Source: Sulfidibacter corallicola
GTDB taxonomy: Bacteria > Acidobacteriota > Holophagae > Acanthopleuribacterales > Acanthopleuribacteraceae
Reading direction: 5' to 3'
Length of the DNA: 64,000 nucleotides
NCBI RefSeq assembly: GCF_017498545.1
Contig: NZ_CP071793.1
Coordinates: forward strand, 10,162,256 to 10,226,255
Below are positions 46,346 through 56,439 of this stretch, piece after piece. How positions within the stretch are numbered: position 1 is the stretch's first letter; the number at the start of each line of letters is the position of its first letter. Below the pieces are notes generated by a model, which was not told where the DNA came from, made no database searches, and worked only from the letters and a program-made list of their open reading frames with translations. The position numbers and the translations under genes were made by a program.

Positions 46346-49300
46346 ATGCCTATGTCCTCCAAGCGAGCGATGGCCACGCTCTGTCTCCGCGTGTCCATAG
46401 TATGCTTTTTTGTGTTTCCCGCCATATCCCAGTTGAGCGCCGGCGAATTGGTCGGGCAATTGCCGGGCACCATGAGTCAAACCGCCGGCGGGGCCGCCAC
46501 CTACCGACTGACCATCGACCTGCCGCCTGCACCGGCCAGCATCAAACCGGGTGTGGCCCTGGTTTATGATTCCGATGCGGGGAACGGGCCGGTGGGCCGC
46601 GGCTGGCGCCTCGAGGCCGGCTTCTCTCAAATCACTCGGGTCGGACAGACCTACGATCTCGACGGACGACGAACCACCGTGGCGCTCGACCCCCAGGGTT
46701 CGTTCGCCACCGATCGCCTTGCGCTCGACGGGAACCGCTTGATGCTGGTATCCGGCAACTACGGTGCGCACCTGTCCGAATACCGCACCCGCGTGGAGAC
46801 CTACCAAAAGGTGGTGGCGATCGACACCAACCTCGATCTCCCGGGCCCCGAACGATTTGAAGCGCACATGCGCGACGGCTCGTTGCGCGTCTATGGAAAA
46901 TACATTCACCATCGCATTCAAGTGGGTGGCACCCACTCGCCCGTCTACAGTTGGCTCTTGAGCGAGATCGTCGACCGCCACGGCAATACGTGTGCCTTCG
47001 ATTATTATGGGTGTCCCGACTCGGGAGGCGCGTTCTGCGCCGAGACGCTGGGTCGGGAATACCTACCGAAAGGGGTCTCGTACGAAGGGCGAACCGTGCT
47101 CTTCACCTACGAGACGCGACCCGACCGTGCCCTGACCTACCGTGCCGGGCTGGCCTTCAGCCAAACCTACCGACTCGACCGGCTCGATATCTACGTCAAT
47201 GCCGACGGTGACGCCGACCACGCGGAGCAGGAGGATTTTGCCTATGGCTACGATCTGTCCTATGCGGAACCGGCCGACACGGTGACCGCCCAGAGCCGGC
47301 TGACCTCGATCACCAAAATCGCCGCCGATGGGTCCACGCTGCCGCCAACCCGCTTCGAATGGCTCGGCGACAACCGGGCCGTGGGATTCACACCCTACCC
47401 CGGATACACGGACAGCGCCGTTCCGTTGTTCGCCAAGGTGCGCAATTGGGCGAACCAGACCTACAACGGTAAGTACAACGAAGGCACACACATGGTGGAC
47501 CTGAACGGCGACGGCCTCCAGGATCTGATCCAAGGCGTCTACTACCTCGAAGATTCCGATGGTGACGGCCAGGAAATCAAACGCAAGGTGCTGCTCAACC
47601 GCCTCACCCATTGGGAGAAGTTGGAAGAAGATCATCCCTACCTGGCCGACTGGGCCGCGGCGGGTTCGAGCGCGCTTTTCTCGGTGCGCAGCAACATGGG
47701 CGGCGACCATCCCGGCGGCGACCTGGGCACCCGTTTCGCCGACCTGAACGGCGATGGCCTGATGGACCTCATCCAATTGGCCGACGGCACCAAATCCGAG
47801 CACGACGACCTGTCCAAGCCCGATACCCGGATGCGCATCCTGCTCAACGAGGGTGAGGCCGGCGGCTGGTTCCTGGTTCCCGACGATCACCCCTGGATCG
47901 CCCAAATGCAGAAACTGCCCAACGGCGATCCGGCGCTCTTCACCACGAAGCTCTATCGAGATTTGGTCTACCACATCGGCACGGAAAATGGCGGCACGGT
48001 CCTGGCCGACCTGGATGGGGACGGACGCACCGACTTGTTGAACCTGCTCAACATCGGCGGCGGCCTTCATTACGACGCCTATCTGAACAAGGGCGAGCAC
48101 CCCGAAAACGGTGGCTGGCGGAAGACCAACGCCTATCACGCCAGCCTGACCCACCTGCTCAACCCGGAAACCACGTGGAACGAGAAATCCTATTTCGCGG
48201 AAAGCCTGACGCACAACCAGGGCCGCGGCGCCTGGCGCAGCGATGTGGGCCTTCGCCTGCGCGATCTCGACGGCGACGGCCTGCCCGACCTCATCGTGCT
48301 GAATCACGGTCACGACGATTATCCGACCATCGCCCAGGTGGCGCTGAACAAAGGACCCGAGAACGGCTTCGAATACGATGCGGCGTATTCGAACAGTCTG
48401 CCCACCGATGACCAGGCCCCCTTTTTCACGGAGTGCCATATCTGGAACGTCTACCACCGGCTGGGAACCCGTCTGATGGACATCAACGGCGATGGCCTCC
48501 CCGATCTGGTTCGGCTCTACAACGAAACCTACGACGGCACGCCCATCAAGCGCGTGTTGCTCAATACCGGCAAGGCGTTCGTGGCCGCCGACGATTGGGC
48601 GATGCCCGCCGACGACGTGTTTTTCAGCTACTACCACCAGGGTGAGGGCGTCCGCGACGGCGGCACCCGCATGGCGGACATCAACAGCGACGGTCTCATG
48701 GATATGCTGACGTTTTTCTACGACGAGAACGGGCAGCATCGACGCTCGCTATACCTGGGCGAACAATCGGAGGGCTTTCGCGGATGGCGCCTGGCCCCGG
48801 ATGTCCAGGGCCGCAACGACTGGTGGACCGGCATCCCCGACGATTTCTACTTCATCGGTCGCGACGGCGACGAACTCTTCGACATGGGCACCCGCATCGA
48901 CGACGTCAACGGCGACGGTCGTCTGGATTTGATTCAACTGGCGGAGATCGAGGGTCTCTACACCGAAAAGCGGTTCCTCTTGGGCAGCGGCGCCCTGGTG
49001 GACTATGTCGACGGTGGATCCGTCTACCAAACAGGGGTAGACCAGATCTGGCGCGTCCGGGCCGGGCTCGGCGCCATCACGGAGATCGACTACGGTCCGG
49101 CGAGTCTCGGCGGATTCCTGTACCGCAAGCGGCAGGACGCGGCCTATCCCATCCGGGATCTGACGCCCTACAAGCAACTGGTCGCCCGCATCCTGGAACA
49201 CCAGCCGCTCGGCAACAGCGCGACCAGCCAAACCAAGATCAAGCGTTTCTCCTATCGTCACTTTCGGGCGGCACACGACATACCCAACGGCGGGCAGCCA

Positions 49301-52300
49301 GGCAATGACGGTGCGGGCGTTCTGGGCTTCCGGTATATCGATGTGGTCGACGATGCCACGCAGATCACGACGCGCACCCACTACGCGCAGGACAACTGGC
49401 GTTATTGGGGAAGACCGTCTCAAATCCGCATGTACCGAACGGGGGATTACGACCATGTCTATGGTCGTCAAAACGTCATGTACCGGGTCGATGACGACAT
49501 TCTCGGCAGGCCGGGGTTGACCTACCGCGTGGATCGCATCAGCGAGGACAACCTCAACTTCGAGGATGGGCAGTGGTACCTGACGACGCGGGTCGAGTGG
49601 GATTTCGACGATTTCGGTAACCTGATCGGTGAATTCCACCTCGGCGATCCCGACAATGGGGCCGACAATCGCTTTATCCACTATTTCTACCAGAACGATA
49701 CGGCGGCATGGCGCTTGGGTTGGCGGACCAGAGAGGTTCACGCGACCTCGAAAGACCCACATGCCACGGCATCCTACCGCAACGACATCGCCTACGGGTA
49801 CGACGGTCGGGACAACCTGGCCACCAAGACCTGGCGGAACATGGAGCATCCCGACGAAAACGCGGTGACGACCTTCTTTCACAACGCCTCGGGGAACTTG
49901 ATCAGTAAAATCTCGGCGACCGGCGAGGTCACGGAATACGAATACGACCCAGTCTTCAACTTTTTCCAAACCGCCGTGATCAAGGACCCGGACGATGCGG
50001 CCCATCGAATCGAGTTCCGGTACGATCCGACATTTGGAACCGTCACCCATTTCTGGGACCCACACGGCATCCTGACGCGGACGACCTATGACGCCTTCGG
50101 CCGTAAGGCGGCCCTCTACCGCGAGGAGCCCGATTCGCGCATCGTCACGATGCGGGAACGGTACCTCTTCAAGTGGGCCGATACCGCGCGCAAGCTGGGC
50201 TCCTATCAGGAATTGCTGCTACGCCAGACCTGGGACGCCAACATCAACCAAGTGCGGCTCCAAAACCGCATCTATCGGGATTGTTGGGATCGCCCCTACC
50301 TTTCCTGGACGCGCGGCAGCGGCGACGCGATGACGGTCCACGAGCACACGCGCTACGATGCGGCGGGTCGCGTATCCCATAAATCCCAGCCCTATACCGA
50401 CGGCAACCCATCCTACATTCGGATTTACTACGACGTGTTGGGTCGTCAGACCCGGACCGTTCATCCCGTGGCCTCGGCGGACGACGTGGCCGAGGAGGAA
50501 TCGTACAGCTACGACTTCGAGATGGTGGACGGGAAGAACTACCCCGTCACCCGCTTCGAGGGTCGCCATGTACCGGGGGCCGAGCCGGGGAAGGTCACCA
50601 TCAGCCGCTACGACGGTCGCAAGCGCATCGTGGAACGGCGGTTCGTCGAAGATGACGGCAGCGAGGCGAGCACACTTTTCACCTTCGACGGCTTGGACCG
50701 GCCGATCATGGTCACCTCCCAGGAAAACCGCGACGGCCAACGGGTGCGCACCGTTTCCAGTTGGGATAGTCTCAACCGTCGGTATCGTCAACAAGAGCAG
50801 ATCGTCAGCCAAGAACCCGATGGTTCCTGGACGGTTCACGAGTCGCGCACCCATCGCTACGAATTCGACCTGGAGGGTCGAATCACCCAGTACCGGGCAC
50901 CGGCGGGCAATGTGATCGACCAAACCTACGACATCTTCGGACGCAAGGAAACCATGGAGCTGAGCCCCTCGTTGCCCGACGGCCTGGCGCGGATCGGGTT
51001 CACCTACGACCAGGCGGACCACGGTATCGGGAAACTGAGCGGCATTTCCGGGGAGACCGGGAATGCGGCGGTGCTGTTCCGTTACGACCTCGGCTACGAC
51101 AAATTCGGCAACCTCGAAACGGAACGGGTTCGATACGACCAACAGGGTCCCTGGACCTTCCAGTACCGTTACCGTCCCGATGGCCTCAAATCCACGACGA
51201 CGTATCCCGACGGGGCCGTCCTCGCCCGGGGCTACACCAGCCTGAATTGGCCGGCCTCGCTTCGGCTCGACGAACCGGGCGAGCCCGGCAGGATCACGGT
51301 CACCTTCGAAGACCACCACCCCCACGGAGCGCCAGGCCGCGTCGTCTACGGGAACGGTGCGGTGACGGAGTACCACTACCGCAGCCACGATCTTCGACTG
51401 GAAGGGATGGACGTCTTCGACGGTGCCGATCAAGCGATCGCGATGAAAACCTATGGCTGGACCACGCGCGGTCAACTGGACTACATCTACGACCAGGTGG
51501 CGCCGCAATTGGACCAGGATTTCTCCTACGACGCCCAGCTCCGGCTGGCGGCGGCCGACGGGGTCTACGGCTCGAAGGACTACCATTACGATCCCATGGG
51601 GAACCTGTTGACCAAGGGAGACGTGGAGATGCTGGACTTCCGCGGCTACCGCCTGACCCGTGCCCGGGACCATGCGCGCGATGTGGTGCTGGATTTCGAC
51701 TACGACACGAACGGCAATACCACGCTCAAAACGACCGGCGACCTGACGGAACATTTCGATTACGATGCGCTCGACCGGATGATTGGTTACCGACGGGAGG
51801 CACCCGACCAGGCGACTGTCAGGAATGCCTACGCCTACGACCACTCCGGTCGTCGATACAAAAAGGTGGACTCGGATGGCGGTACGACCTATTACGTCAC
51901 CCCCTCCTACGAGACCTTCCTGATGGGGGATCTGCAACGGGAAACCAAATACGTGGTCGGTCCGGAGGGCAAGCTGGCGCAGAGCACGCGGTTGACAGCG
52001 CCGGACCTGGTGGTCCGGATCGTCGATGTCCAAGTGCTCGAGTACGATCGAGTCCGGGTTGCCTGCGCGATGGAAAACGTGGGAACCGCGGCCTCGGGTG
52101 CCTTCGTACTCGGTCTTCACGCGCCGCGCGGAGAAGCCAGCCACACGATGGATGGATTGGCGCCCGGAGCCGTCGGCGAGGTGGTTCTGGAAATCCAGGC
52201 CGGTTTCGGTGAACGGGTGACGGCGGTGGCCGATGACCTGAACCAGATCGTGGAATTGGACGAAACCAACAACAGCGACCAGGACAACGTCCATGTCGGA

Positions 52301-53290
52301 CCCGATCTCGTCCTGAGCCGTGCCGAAGCCATCCCCATCGGCCCCGAATCCTTCAAAGTGAAAACCGAGATCCGGAATCTGGGCTCGGTGAATGCGCCGA
52401 CCTCCCTTCTGGCACTGTTCCTGGACGACGAGGTACTGGGCTATTGGCCCATGCGCGACCTGCTGCCGGGGCAGAGCGACACTTTGGAGGTGACCATCGA
52501 CGCCCGCGAAGGGCAACAGGTCGCCTGGCTGGTCGACGCCAAGAACCACGTTCTCGAATCCTCGGAATCCAACAACGACAGGATCCGCGAATTGGGTATC
52601 GCCGATTTCCGGGTGGTGGCCATGGAGGCCGAATTCGACCCGGACAAAGGAACGGTCGCCGTCTCGGTAGGAATCCAGTCCAATCGGCTGGTCGCCATGA
52701 ACGGGATCCCGGTTCACATCACCAACTTGCAAACGCGTGAACGAATCGACGGGTTGGCCAAACTGAACAAGCCCAGCCAGATCTCCTGGTTCGCGGCGCA
52801 CCTCGAGGGGCAATCCGGGGACCGATTCCTTGCTACCGTCAACCCTGGGCGGGAGGTGTTCGAACCGAATTACGCCAACAACTCGGGTTCCCTGACCTGG
52901 ACGGCCGATTTCGACTTCGAGCCTTTGGCCATCGGCGGTTTCGAGCCGGGATCCTGCCTGGATCTCTTCACCCTGAGCCTGGCCAATCACGGCTCCAAGG
53001 CTGGCGGCCCCGTGTCGGTGCGCGTGATGGTGACGCCGAAAGTGGGCAGCGGCAGCGAGTCGTTCGAAATCCAAACGGTGACGGCGGATATCGATGCGGA
53101 GGGTACGGTGAAGGTACCGATCTACCTGCAGCGACCTTGGTGTCCGAGCCTCCGGGTCCAGGTAACGGTGGATCCCGAAAACGCCTGGCCGGAGTCGGAC
53201 GAAACCAACAACGTGCGAACCTTCGACATCGAGACCTGTCCGTCTTGTGGCGAAGCACGAACACCGACGGGACCGGCACCCCGGGATTGA
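46346..53290 (+). CDS. Giant secreted SpvB / FG-GAP / YD-repeat / CARDB protein
   Basis: A 2314-aa protein with a signal peptide (~residues 9-33). An SpvB-type N-domain (~35-330) contains PGVALVYDSDAGNGPVGRGW. Seven FG-GAP/VCBS-like units at ~385-860 each carry a DxNxDGxxD calcium-type loop (e.g. DLNGDGLQD, DVNGDGRLD). A TcB-like middle region follows, then YD/RHS repeats (~1090-1870). The RHS part stops at GPEGKLAQSTRL (~1866-1880), before any core domain. Four CARDB-like modules (~1886-2300, ending EtNN motifs such as LDETNNS and SDETNNV) replace it. It is probably a surface or secreted shell-type protein working with the small RHS-core protein upstream. AAGGAG precedes the ATG. Confidence 0.9.
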   Translation: MPMSSKRAMATLCLRVSIVCFFVFPAISQLSAGELVGQLPGTMSQTAGGAATYRLTIDLPPAPASIKPGVALVYDSDAGNGPVGRGWRLEAGFSQITRVGQTYDLDGRRTTVALDPQGSFATDRLALDGNRLMLVSGNYGAHLSEYRTRVETYQKVVAIDTNLDLPGPERFEAHMRDGSLRVYGKYIHHRIQVGGTHSPVYSWLLSEIVDRHGNTCAFDYYGCPDSGGAFCAETLGREYLPKGVSYEGRTVLFTYETRPDRALTYRAGLAFSQTYRLDRLDIYVNADGDADHAEQEDFAYGYDLSYAEPADTVTAQSRLTSITKIAADGSTLPPTRFEWLGDNRAVGFTPYPGYTDSAVPLFAKVRNWANQTYNGKYNEGTHMVDLNGDGLQDLIQGVYYLEDSDGDGQEIKRKVLLNRLTHWEKLEEDHPYLADWAAAGSSALFSVRSNMGGDHPGGDLGTRFADLNGDGLMDLIQLADGTKSEHDDLSKPDTRMRILLNEGEAGGWFLVPDDHPWIAQMQKLPNGDPALFTTKLYRDLVYHIGTENGGTVLADLDGDGRTDLLNLLNIGGGLHYDAYLNKGEHPENGGWRKTNAYHASLTHLLNPETTWNEKSYFAESLTHNQGRGAWRSDVGLRLRDLDGDGLPDLIVLNHGHDDYPTIAQVALNKGPENGFEYDAAYSNSLPTDDQAPFFTECHIWNVYHRLGTRLMDINGDGLPDLVRLYNETYDGTPIKRVLLNTGKAFVAADDWAMPADDVFFSYYHQGEGVRDGGTRMADINSDGLMDMLTFFYDENGQHRRSLYLGEQSEGFRGWRLAPDVQGRNDWWTGIPDDFYFIGRDGDELFDMGTRIDDVNGDGRLDLIQLAEIEGLYTEKRFLLGSGALVDYVDGGSVYQTGVDQIWRVRAGLGAITEIDYGPASLGGFLYRKRQDAAYPIRDLTPYKQLVARILEHQPLGNSATSQTKIKRFSYRHFRAAHDIPNGGQPGNDGAGVLGFRYIDVVDDATQITTRTHYAQDNWRYWGRPSQIRMYRTGDYDHVYGRQNVMYRVDDDILGRPGLTYRVDRISEDNLNFEDGQWYLTTRVEWDFDDFGNLIGEFHLGDPDNGADNRFIHYFYQNDTAAWRLGWRTREVHATSKDPHATASYRNDIAYGYDGRDNLATKTWRNMEHPDENAVTTFFHNASGNLISKISATGEVTEYEYDPVFNFFQTAVIKDPDDAAHRIEFRYDPTFGTVTHFWDPHGILTRTTYDAFGRKAALYREEPDSRIVTMRERYLFKWADTARKLGSYQELLLRQTWDANINQVRLQNRIYRDCWDRPYLSWTRGSGDAMTVHEHTRYDAAGRVSHKSQPYTDGNPSYIRIYYDVLGRQTRTVHPVASADDVAEEESYSYDFEMVDGKNYPVTRFEGRHVPGAEPGKVTISRYDGRKRIVERRFVEDDGSEASTLFTFDGLDRPIMVTSQENRDGQRVRTVSSWDSLNRRYRQQEQIVSQEPDGSWTVHESRTHRYEFDLEGRITQYRAPAGNVIDQTYDIFGRKETMELSPSLPDGLARIGFTYDQADHGIGKLSGISGETGNAAVLFRYDLGYDKFGNLETERVRYDQQGPWTFQYRYRPDGLKSTTTYPDGAVLARGYTSLNWPASLRLDEPGEPGRITVTFEDHHPHGAPGRVVYGNGAVTEYHYRSHDLRLEGMDVFDGADQAIAMKTYGWTTRGQLDYIYDQVAPQLDQDFSYDAQLRLAAADGVYGSKDYHYDPMGNLLTKGDVEMLDFRGYRLTRARDHARDVVLDFDYDTNGNTTLKTTGDLTEHFDYDALDRMIGYRREAPDQATVRNAYAYDHSGRRYKKVDSDGGTTYYVTPSYETFLMGDLQRETKYVVGPEGKLAQSTRLTAPDLVVRIVDVQVLEYDRVRVACAMENVGTAASGAFVLGLHAPRGEASHTMDGLAPGAVGEVVLEIQAGFGERVTAVADDLNQIVELDETNNSDQDNVHVGPDLVLSRAEAIPIGPESFKVKTEIRNLGSVNAPTSLLALFLDDEVLGYWPMRDLLPGQSDTLEVTIDAREGQQVAWLVDAKNHVLESSESNNDRIRELGIADFRVVAMEAEFDPDKGTVAVSVGIQSNRLVAMNGIPVHITNLQTRERIDGLAKLNKPSQISWFAAHLEGQSGDRFLATVNPGREVFEPNYANNSGSLTWTADFDFEPLAIGGFEPGSCLDLFTLSLANHGSKAGGPVSVRVMVTPKVGSGSESFEIQTVTADIDAEGTVKVPIYLQRPWCPSLRVQVTVDPENAWPESDETNNVRTFDIETCPSCGEARTPTGPAPRD

Positions 53291-53350
53291 TCGCCGAGAG
53301 ACGCCGGTCGCCATGGCCGGCGTCTTTAGGGGACGTCTTTAGCGTCTTTA

Positions 53351-53372
53351 GAGGGGACAGTCAAACATAACT
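53351..53372 (+). repeat. Dispersed GGGGACAG repeat, copy a
   Basis: GAGGGGACAGTCAAACATAAC, shared with 53479-53499 and in shorter form with 56529-56547; a related GGGGACAGTCATATTTAA form occurs at 61227-61336. It lies in the 279-base spacer after the giant gene. Confidence 0.85.
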
Positions 53373-53478
53373 TTCTTTTTTATACATGGTTAACCTTCAC
53401 TCTTCGATTTCCCCTCATTCTTTTCGGGTGGGTCCCTGGCGCCTCAAGTACAGCCTGGGCGATCCTGGGTCTTTAAGG

Positions 53479-53499
53479 GGGGACAGTCAAACATAACTT
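53479..53499 (+). repeat. Dispersed GGGGACAG repeat, copy b
   Basis: GGGGACAGTCAAACATAACTT, 128 bases after copy a and same orientation. Both are preceded by CTTTA-type sequence. Confidence 0.85.
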
Positions 53500-53569
53500 C
53501 TGGATATCAGTGGCAAAACCCACTCCTCCCTCGTTCGCGCTACCAGCGAGCCGAAAGCCCCTGCCGATA

Positions 53570-55120
53570 TCATCGCGATCGGCGTAACCCTTCCCGCTCC
53601 ACGTCGAAAGGAACCTCGAAACGGGCGATGATATTGGTTCCGAACAAACCGACGCTGGCCCCTTCAACCCATCTAGGAGTCAAGACAACTCCCTCCGGAG
53701 CCAAAAAGACCTGGATCGACTCCGCGGGTTCGTGCAGCACCCCTGTGCGTCGCTGAAAAGCCGTTATCTCGCGTATCCTCGAAACCGCGATCAGGACCTC
53801 ATCCCGATCGCGGTGAAAGACAGTCACGGGGATTTTCCTGCTCACGGTCAATTTTAGCCTTTTTCCTCCCTCGAGGATCCGATATCCACGGATTTGTACC
53901 GAACGATCTCCGCCATACCCGTAATTCAGGACCATATCGGAACGAAACGGCCCTTCGTCGATGACATAGGGTTGTTCCACCCTCATTAGGACTTCGCCCG
54001 ACAAGGACGAAGGGACCTCCATGCCCTTTCCCCGGTACAAGCGAAGACTTTCTCCGTCGTATTGCCCATTGGGAAATCCATTGAGATTGAAAGGCGAAAT
54101 GGGTTCTCTCGGGTGGCGAATCAGGTGACGTTTCTTCTCGATGTGGCCATCGTCAAAGCGCGCAGTGAAGGTATACCCCTCCTGACGTGCATATGGGACG
54201 CCGAGTGCGTTCGGCATCGGGGGCAGGGGCAAGCCTCCCCTCACCGCTGCGGTAATGGTGGTAATGCCATGATTTTGGTGAAGATTACTCGTTTTTTGCC
54301 AAGAAGAATCGAGCATGGGATGATGGGCGATCAAGTCCCTCACCGGCTGCTCCCATTCGGGTGCGGGTGCCACGATTCGGTTGGCCGGATGAATGTCGTA
54401 TAGGAAGGGGTAAGACCAGAAATGACCCACCAGCAGGGCGATCCCCCCGCAAGCCAAGGAGCCCAGGACTCTTCTTCGTCCACTGGGTCGTTCACGCGTC
54501 ACGTAAAGAACGATCATGGACCCACAAGCGAATATCGAGGCCGCCACCAACCGCGCGGATTGGAACACCCAATCCCAATGGGGATCTCTCCACCAGGGAA
54601 TCGACCTGAACGTCAAACTCGCAACGCCCGAGGTAGATTGGGTGCTGACGAATGTCAGGAACCAGAAAAAACCGAAAAGCATCAAACCGATGCGACTATG
54701 GGCCGCGAGGAACATGGGGCTGAGGAACAGGGCGAACATCAAATAGTGGAAAAGGAAGGCAGGAAGATCCAGACTGTACCCTGTTCGCGGTCCCACTGAT
54801 CGAAGGATCGCTACGCTTAGAAAGACAACCGTCCAGATGACCACGAAGACCGACAGGCGGGTGGTCAGCAATTTTGCGGAATCGATGGGACGGGTATGAA
54901 GAAAACCCGACAGATCCCGATCTCCATGCCAGCCCGAGATTCGGCCCATGAGCACCAGAAGCGCGAACCCGGCCGCATACGACAGGACTCCTGCCCCTCC
55001 GGAGGTTGGCTCAAGGGCGATCAGGAAGAACAACAATCCAAACAGACACGATTCACGCAAACAGTGACGCAAGCATAGCCGGAACAGGCTCGAGCTGATA
55101 ATTGGATTGAATAGGTTCAT
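53570..55120 (-). CDS. ABC-2 type membrane protein with large C-terminal domain
   Basis: A 516-aa membrane protein. About six spans lie between residues ~20 and 250 (LFGLLFFLIAL, LLTTRLSVFVVIWTVVF, LFGFFWFLTFV and others), followed by a ~260-residue soluble strand-rich domain. Position after a YtrA-type regulator and an ABC ATPase, with ATGA overlap, makes it the permease of that transporter. The sequence is divergent and has no closer family I can name. The C-terminal domain probably faces outside. The substrate is unknown; YtrA-type systems often respond to cell-wall antibiotics. Confidence 0.75.
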   Translation of the reverse strand: MNLFNPIISSSLFRLCLRHCLRESCLFGLLFFLIALEPTSGGAGVLSYAAGFALLVLMGRISGWHGDRDLSGFLHTRPIDSAKLLTTRLSVFVVIWTVVFLSVAILRSVGPRTGYSLDLPAFLFHYLMFALFLSPMFLAAHSRIGLMLFGFFWFLTFVSTQSTSGVASLTFRSIPWWRDPHWDWVFQSARLVAASIFACGSMIVLYVTRERPSGRRRVLGSLACGGIALLVGHFWSYPFLYDIHPANRIVAPAPEWEQPVRDLIAHHPMLDSSWQKTSNLHQNHGITTITAAVRGGLPLPPMPNALGVPYARQEGYTFTARFDDGHIEKKRHLIRHPREPISPFNLNGFPNGQYDGESLRLYRGKGMEVPSSLSGEVLMRVEQPYVIDEGPFRSDMVLNYGYGGDRSVQIRGYRILEGGKRLKLTVSRKIPVTVFHRDRDEVLIAVSRIREITAFQRRTGVLHEPAESIQVFLAPEGVVLTPRWVEGASVGLFGTNIIARFEVPFDVEREGLRRSR

Positions 55121-56019
55121 GATCTTCGCTCCTGGGTAAGCGCCAAAAACAAGTCGCGAAGGGATATCGGAGAAACCTCGATGTTCGCCTTCGGCAAGAT
55201 CTCGCGAACCTGTTCGACACCGTTGGCTGACCCTCCTTGGTCCAGCAGACTGAAAAACGAGACCAGGTGGTCCTGTTGCGTCATGGCCAGGGATCCTTCG
55301 ATTTCGAAGGAGGTGGGTAACGGGTCCGGATTGGTCACGAAAACCCTATGTGCCTGGGATGCGATGCGCTCCAGGGAATCCTGTAACGCCACCTGGCCGT
55401 CGTGAAGCAACACCAGATGATCGGCAAGGCGTTCGACCTCTTCGATTGCGTGGCTGGTGAAAAAAATCGTCGTCCCGCGCTCCGCAGACCCCAACATGAG
55501 ATCCAACAAGATTTCCCTGCGTGCCACGTCCACTCCTTCGAATGGCTCGTCCAATATCAGGAGATCCGGTTGGTGGCACACGGCCAACAGGATGCCCGTG
55601 AGGAGTCGTGAGCCGCGCGACAATCGACCGGTTTTCTGATTGAGGTGGGATTTGAGACCCAGATCCCGGGCGACTCGCGTTTCAAGCGTTCGGTCCCAAT
55701 GGGGATAGAGATTGCGGGATACGGTGAGCAGATCCATACCGGTCAGCCTCGGGGGAAGTGGCTGATCGTGACCGGCGAAGCCGATCCGCACCCAATCGGA
55801 GGGCTTCAGTCGATGGCTGGGGACACCCAACAATCGAGAGATTCCGGATGTGGGCTTCTGAAAACCAAGCAGGTTGCGTATGAGTGTGGTCTTGCCGATG
55901 CCGTTGACCCCCAGTAAGCCCGAGATCGATCCTTTGGGAATTTGAATATCCCAACCCGAATTCCTGGGCGGTGTCCAACGCGGGAGAATGAGAGATTCGG
56001 TTTCGATCGCGTGCATCAT
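55117..56019 (-). CDS. ABC transporter ATP-binding protein (YtrB/EcsA-like)
   Basis: A 300-aa ATPase. Walker A is GVNGIGKTT, the signature LSRGSRLL (a divergent C-loop), Walker B LLILDEPFEGVD, and the H switch FTSHAIEE. The ~90-residue C-terminal extension is typical of antibiotic-type exporters. ATG 56019 overlaps the GntR stop by 4 bases, and its own stop overlaps the permease start by 4, so the three genes form one tight operon. Confidence 0.9.
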   Translation of the reverse strand: MMHAIETESLILPRWTPPRNSGWDIQIPKGSISGLLGVNGIGKTTLIRNLLGFQKPTSGISRLLGVPSHRLKPSDWVRIGFAGHDQPLPPRLTGMDLLTVSRNLYPHWDRTLETRVARDLGLKSHLNQKTGRLSRGSRLLTGILLAVCHQPDLLILDEPFEGVDVARREILLDLMLGSAERGTTIFFTSHAIEEVERLADHLVLLHDGQVALQDSLERIASQAHRVFVTNPDPLPTSFEIEGSLAMTQQDHLVSFFSLLDQGGSANGVEQVREILPKANIEVSPISLRDLFLALTQERRS

Positions 56020-56402
56020 GGTTCTTCCTGAAACGACTGCCAAGAAATGGCCAGTAGTCCTTTCACTTCTGAGAGATCGAGGTCCAGTTCGTGTGCCATC
56101 ACGACAAGCTGCTCCAGTTGAGGTTGAAGGGTTTCGGCTATCTGGTCATGGGAAGGGGTTCGAGGCCGACAAACGAAGGTACCGCGACCGGTGTGAACCT
56201 CCAGGAAACCGCGAGTCGTGAGCTCCGAAACAGCTTTTTGGGCAGTATTGGGGTTGATCTTGAGTTCCCTACTGAGCTGGCGCACGGAGGGAAAGGGATC
56301 GCCGGGCTTCAGTAAACCCTTGGCGATGGCCCTGCGAACGGCAAAGGTGATCTGCTGGTAGGGTGGCGCGCCAGGTCGAAGGGACACAGGGAAAGGGAGC
56401 AT
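56016..56402 (-). CDS. GntR-family (YtrA-type) transcriptional repressor
   Basis: A 128-aa protein. The GntR winged helix (~10-75) has PPYQQITFAVRRAIAKG, PFPSVRQLSRELKINPNTAQKAV and RGFLEVHTGRGTFV. The short helical tail (~85-128) is that of the YtrA subfamily, which lacks a big ligand domain and represses its own ABC operon. It is first gene of the operon, with a palindrome over the -10 box upstream, so negative autoregulation is a well-supported inference. Confidence 0.93.
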   Translation of the reverse strand: MLPFPVSLRPGAPPYQQITFAVRRAIAKGLLKPGDPFPSVRQLSRELKINPNTAQKAVSELTTRGFLEVHTGRGTFVCRPRTPSHDQIAETLQPQLEQLVVMAHELDLDLSEVKGLLAISWQSFQEEP

Positions 56403-56416
56403 ACCTACCTCACTAG

Positions 56417-56439
56417 GTGTACTAGTTACAATAGTACAC
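56417..56439. promoter_or_regulatory. Palindromic operator of the GntR-ABC operon
   Basis: GTGTACTA (56417-56424), 7 bases, TAGTACAC (56432-56439): a perfect 8-bp inverted repeat, 15 bases upstream of the regulator's ATG. It overlaps the -10 box, as expected for a repressor site. YtrA-type regulators commonly bind GT...AC dyads. Confidence 0.75.

Noticed and set aside
47063-53314. Long minus-strand ORFs (558, 438 and 1031 aa) opposite the giant SpvB-like gene
   Set aside because: Repetitive complement of the DxNxDG and YD repeats; not independent proteins.
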